Positions 61,699-64,000 of a DNA stretch of 64,000 bases are shown in pieces; position 1 is the first letter of the stretch, and each line of letters begins with the position of its first letter. The DNA is from Microbacterium sp. GTDB lineage: Bacteria > Actinomycetota > Actinomycetes > Actinomycetales > Microbacteriaceae. Where the stretch lies: the NCBI GenBank assembly GCA_017306415.1, contig JAFKIL010000006.1:62001-126000 (forward strand). Reading direction: 5' to 3'. The notes below the pieces were generated by a model. That model saw nothing but the letters and a program-made list of their open reading frames with translations. It had not been told where the DNA came from and ran no database searches. Both the position numbers and the translations under genes were made by a program.

Positions 61699-64000
61699 TC
61701 AAAGAACGCCTGAGAGGGAGATGAGGTCGGTCTGAGTCAGGAGGCCCTGCGCGACGAATGGGTTCGTGATCGTTCCCTGCCATTGATCGGCCGCGACACC
61801 CAAGGCTTGTGCCGATCCGACGGTGAGCACGCCCGCAGCCGTAACGTCGCCTGACGTGAAGACGTGAGGTGCCACCGCAACCCGACTGCCTCCGACATAT
61901 AGACGCATCTGACGATTGACGCGGTCCCACGTCGCAGAAACGAGTTGAGGATGCGCCGTGGTCAGGGCGGCCGGTGAGGTCACACAATCGACCGGCAACC
62001 CGGTCGATTGTGGCTGCATGCAGAACTGGGCGTGGCCGTTCGCCGCCTCCACCAGCAGGAATCCTGAGCGAGTGGTGCCTGATTGCGCCAGGATCGCAGC
62101 GACCGTCGACGGTGTGAGCGTTGCCGGAGTCACCCACGCGGAGACGCTGAACGACTGAGTCGTATCCAGGGTGTTGGGCGCTGTGGCTACTCCCGTCGTA
62201 GGCGCACCCGTGGAAGGAAATGCCAGCATCGGCCCGACTCCGGGTGACACGATCGAGCCGGTCTGTGTCCGCGAGAGCGTCCCGCCGATTGTGAGGTTTT
62301 CCGGCGACACGGAACCTCCGGGGATGCTCGGGATCGTTGTATCGAGGGGCGACGCGGCGTGGTACAGATCCCACGACTGGTTGAAGTAGCCGGCCTGACT
62401 CTGGGCGCCGCTTCCGCCCGATGGGAACAGTTGCAATGCGGCGGAGGTCGACACATTGCCGGCCTTGTCGTACGCCGACACCCAGAGCACTGAGGTTGCA
62501 TCGGTGGGGGCGACATCCAGCGACGCAGCCCCTCCGGTCGCGCAGGTAAGCCATGCTTCGCCTTGACCTGCGCCGCACGTGCGTGCTGGCGCCGGGTTGG
62601 GCGCAACCGCAGCCCAGGTCACCGGCGCGGCCGCGGCCGGGCTGGTAGCCGTCCCCGTTGCGATCCACGATTCGAAGCCATAGACGTCAGGCGATGTATC
62701 AGTGATGTCGACAGTCAGCGGCTGACCCACCGTGAAAGTGCTGTCGTTCGCCGTGATGGTGAGCTGGGGAAGGAGCGGTTTCGTGTTGTCAACATCGAAG
62801 TAGCAGTAGCCGGAGTATGCGGACAGCAGGGTCCAGTCACCCGCAAGCACTCGCCACGCGTAACGTTGACCGTCGATGAGAACAGGCGTGGCGGGTGGCG
62901 TGAACGTCTCTTTCAGCACCCCCGGCGGCTGGCCGCCGGTATTCTCCTCAAGAAGGTAAGTGGAACTGGGGACGCCGCCCGGCGCGTTGTAGATGTAGAA
63001 ATTGGCGTTCACCTGAGCGCCCGCGTCGGGGTCGGAAACGGTCGCCTGCAGCGTGAGTGGTTGAGCCGCGTTGATGACGGCGGGGTTGGCGGCCGTCCCG
63101 CATGCGCTGTCGGGCGACTGGATCTTGAGTGCAGACGGGGTGGACGGCGGGCGGTCATAATCGATGACGATGCTGGCCGACGTGCTGTAGTGGCGGCGTG
63201 AGACGTTGCTGCTGGGGTCGTGATAGGTCCACGCGAACTGTGCGTAGGTGGCTCCCGCCGTCACCTTCGACTGGACGCCGCTGGTCACGGTCCATCCGAC
63301 CGTGTTGCCTGCAACGCCCGAGCACCCGTAGTTGGGATTCAAGCTCTGCAGGATGCCGCCCCAGGGGCTCGAACCATACGACTGCTCGGTCGTCCAGCTG
63401 AAGCCGGCGGTCTTTGGCCCGTACATGTGCACGTCGATCGCGGTCGGGGAGCAGGTACCCGACCACACCTGCTGGGTATTGATCACCGCCTTGGAGACGG
63501 TCGCCCCAGCGATCGCCGGCAGTGAGAACTGGAAGAACATGTCGGACTTGTATGGCGCGCTGATGCCTACGCGCAGGTCTGTGCCGACATTCGCGTCGTA
63601 GTACGTCTGCGACGGGAAGGCTGCATCCGTGTACCAGACGTGCGTGTCGTTGGAGCCCCACTCGGGGTCAACGAACACAGGGTAGGTGGGCGTCGTGGCT
63701 TCGACTGTCTTGCCGACGTCCAGAGTCATCCCGGACGTATCGGTGGTGTGTGCCACGGGGCGAGCAGGATCATCACCGGCAGGGCCCGCAGCGGTGGCAC
63801 CGTGTGACGAGTCCCACCACAACGGGGAACCGGCAACGACGATGGAGCCGTCTGGCGCCCTGGCGGCGAGCGTGTCTGATGCTGCCGGAGCGACAGTCGC
63901 ACCCGAGATCGAGAGACGTAGCGACTGCAGACGAGGGTCCGCCGCTGCATCGTCCGTCTTGACCACGAGGACGTTCGACATCCCGGTCTCGGTCGCCGTG
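61699..64000 (-). CDS. Secreted DNRLRE- and LamG-domain protein, partner of the Rhs toxin (partial)
   Basis: The frame is open to the right edge of the window. The codons before the methionine at 63981 (TATETG) read on in frame, so the true start lies outside. About 767 residues are visible. A DNRLRE-like region contains WGSNDTHVWYTDAAFPSQTYYD and FFQFSLPAIAGATVSKAVI, followed by fibronectin-like and Ig-like stretches. A LamG-like lectin domain at the end (FSVSAWVTPATLTPS to the C-terminus) carries LVSATWDRVNRQMRLYVGG. It lies 30 bases before the Rhs gene on the same strand. Such proteins commonly precede Rhs shells in actinobacteria. Confidence 0.8.
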   Translation of the reverse strand, partial: TATETGMSNVLVVKTDDAAADPRLQSLRLSISGATVAPAASDTLAARAPDGSIVVAGSPLWWDSSHGATAAGPAGDDPARPVAHTTDTSGMTLDVGKTVEATTPTYPVFVDPEWGSNDTHVWYTDAAFPSQTYYDANVGTDLRVGISAPYKSDMFFQFSLPAIAGATVSKAVINTQQVWSGTCSPTAIDVHMYGPKTAGFSWTTEQSYGSSPWGGILQSLNPNYGCSGVAGNTVGWTVTSGVQSKVTAGATYAQFAWTYHDPSSNVSRRHYSTSASIVIDYDRPPSTPSALKIQSPDSACGTAANPAVINAAQPLTLQATVSDPDAGAQVNANFYIYNAPGGVPSSTYLLEENTGGQPPGVLKETFTPPATPVLIDGQRYAWRVLAGDWTLLSAYSGYCYFDVDNTKPLLPQLTITANDSTFTVGQPLTVDITDTSPDVYGFESWIATGTATSPAAAAPVTWAAVAPNPAPARTCGAGQGEAWLTCATGGAASLDVAPTDATSVLWVSAYDKAGNVSTSAALQLFPSGGSGAQSQAGYFNQSWDLYHAASPLDTTIPSIPGGSVSPENLTIGGTLSRTQTGSIVSPGVGPMLAFPSTGAPTTGVATAPNTLDTTQSFSVSAWVTPATLTPSTVAAILAQSGTTRSGFLLVEAANGHAQFCMQPQSTGLPVDCVTSPAALTTAHPQLVSATWDRVNRQMRLYVGGSRVAVAPHVFTSGDVTAAGVLTVGSAQALGVAADQWQGTITNPFVAQGLLTQTDLISLSGVL

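Overview
The window is high-GC DNA of about 70 percent G+C, densely packed with short operons that often share 1 to 4 bases at gene junctions. GTG starts, AfsR/SARP-type and CsoR-type regulators, DUF2510/DUF4328 and DUF2202 proteins, and frequent GGATGC/GCATCC strings point to an actinobacterium, most likely Microbacterium or a close relative (inference from gene content only). I saw no rRNA, tRNA or CRISPR array.

Region 1 (1-5291): the end of a branched-chain amino acid ABC transporter (LivG tail, LivF) with a short-chain dehydrogenase. It faces an operon of serine hydrolase, lactonase-like metallo-beta-lactamase protein and a second dehydrogenase. An IclR regulator follows.

Region 2 (5344-21982) is the main result: a nearly complete vitamin B6 (pyridoxine) degradation cluster of the pathway I type known from Mesorhizobium loti and, enzymologically, Microbacterium luteolum. 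It encodes pyridoxamine-pyruvate aminotransferase, a GMC oxidase (pyridoxine 4-oxidase), pyridoxal 4-dehydrogenase, 4-pyridoxolactonase, the 5-formyl dehydrogenase, the class II aldolase-like decarboxylase, the ring-opening flavin monooxygenase and the (acetamidomethylene)succinate hydrolase. A four-gene BMP/Nup-type ABC importer is transcribed with the aminotransferase and is a good candidate for a previously undescribed B6-vitamer importer. Two divergent promoters in the cluster carry inverted TTCT...AGAA arms with the same 38-bp span, and a third has a weaker version, suggesting one regulator (perhaps the IclR protein). The 4-pyridoxate dehydrogenase step has no obvious separate gene.

Region 3 (21983-29854): a 610-bp gene-free gap with tandem repeats, arsenate reductase, a small membrane protein, a SnoaL-like protein, a P2-type cation ATPase, a DUF2202 lipoprotein, and a reactive-sulfur module (CoA-disulfide reductase fused to rhodanese, a 64-residue Cys-rich protein and a CstR-like regulator) with three matching operator palindromes.

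Region 4 (29855-35900): a lipoprotein, a secreted ricin-lectin-like protein, a large AfsR-like regulator, a DUF1269-like protein and an alpha/beta hydrolase.

Region 5 (36121-43474): a glutamine synthetase-like enzyme, a split glutamate synthase (three genes), a monomeric sarcosine oxidase-like enzyme, an M20 N-carbamoyl amino acid hydrolase and an XRE-cupin regulator. It resembles an N-methylglutamate or methylated-amine route with an unusual oxidase.

Region 6 (43619-54482): a DUF4328 membrane protein; the folate-independent methionine synthase pair MesD/MesX with a divergent LysR gene; then an MFS transporter, a LysR regulator and a MaoC-CitE-CoA transferase set resembling itaconate degradation, ending with a CocE/NonD hydrolase.

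Region 7 (54745-64000): an Rhs/YD-repeat polymorphic toxin locus with lower G+C at its 3' end. A 2086-residue Rhs protein has a variable 212-residue tail. It is followed by a probable membrane immunity protein and a 70-residue protein, and preceded by a DNRLRE/LamG secreted protein that runs off the window.
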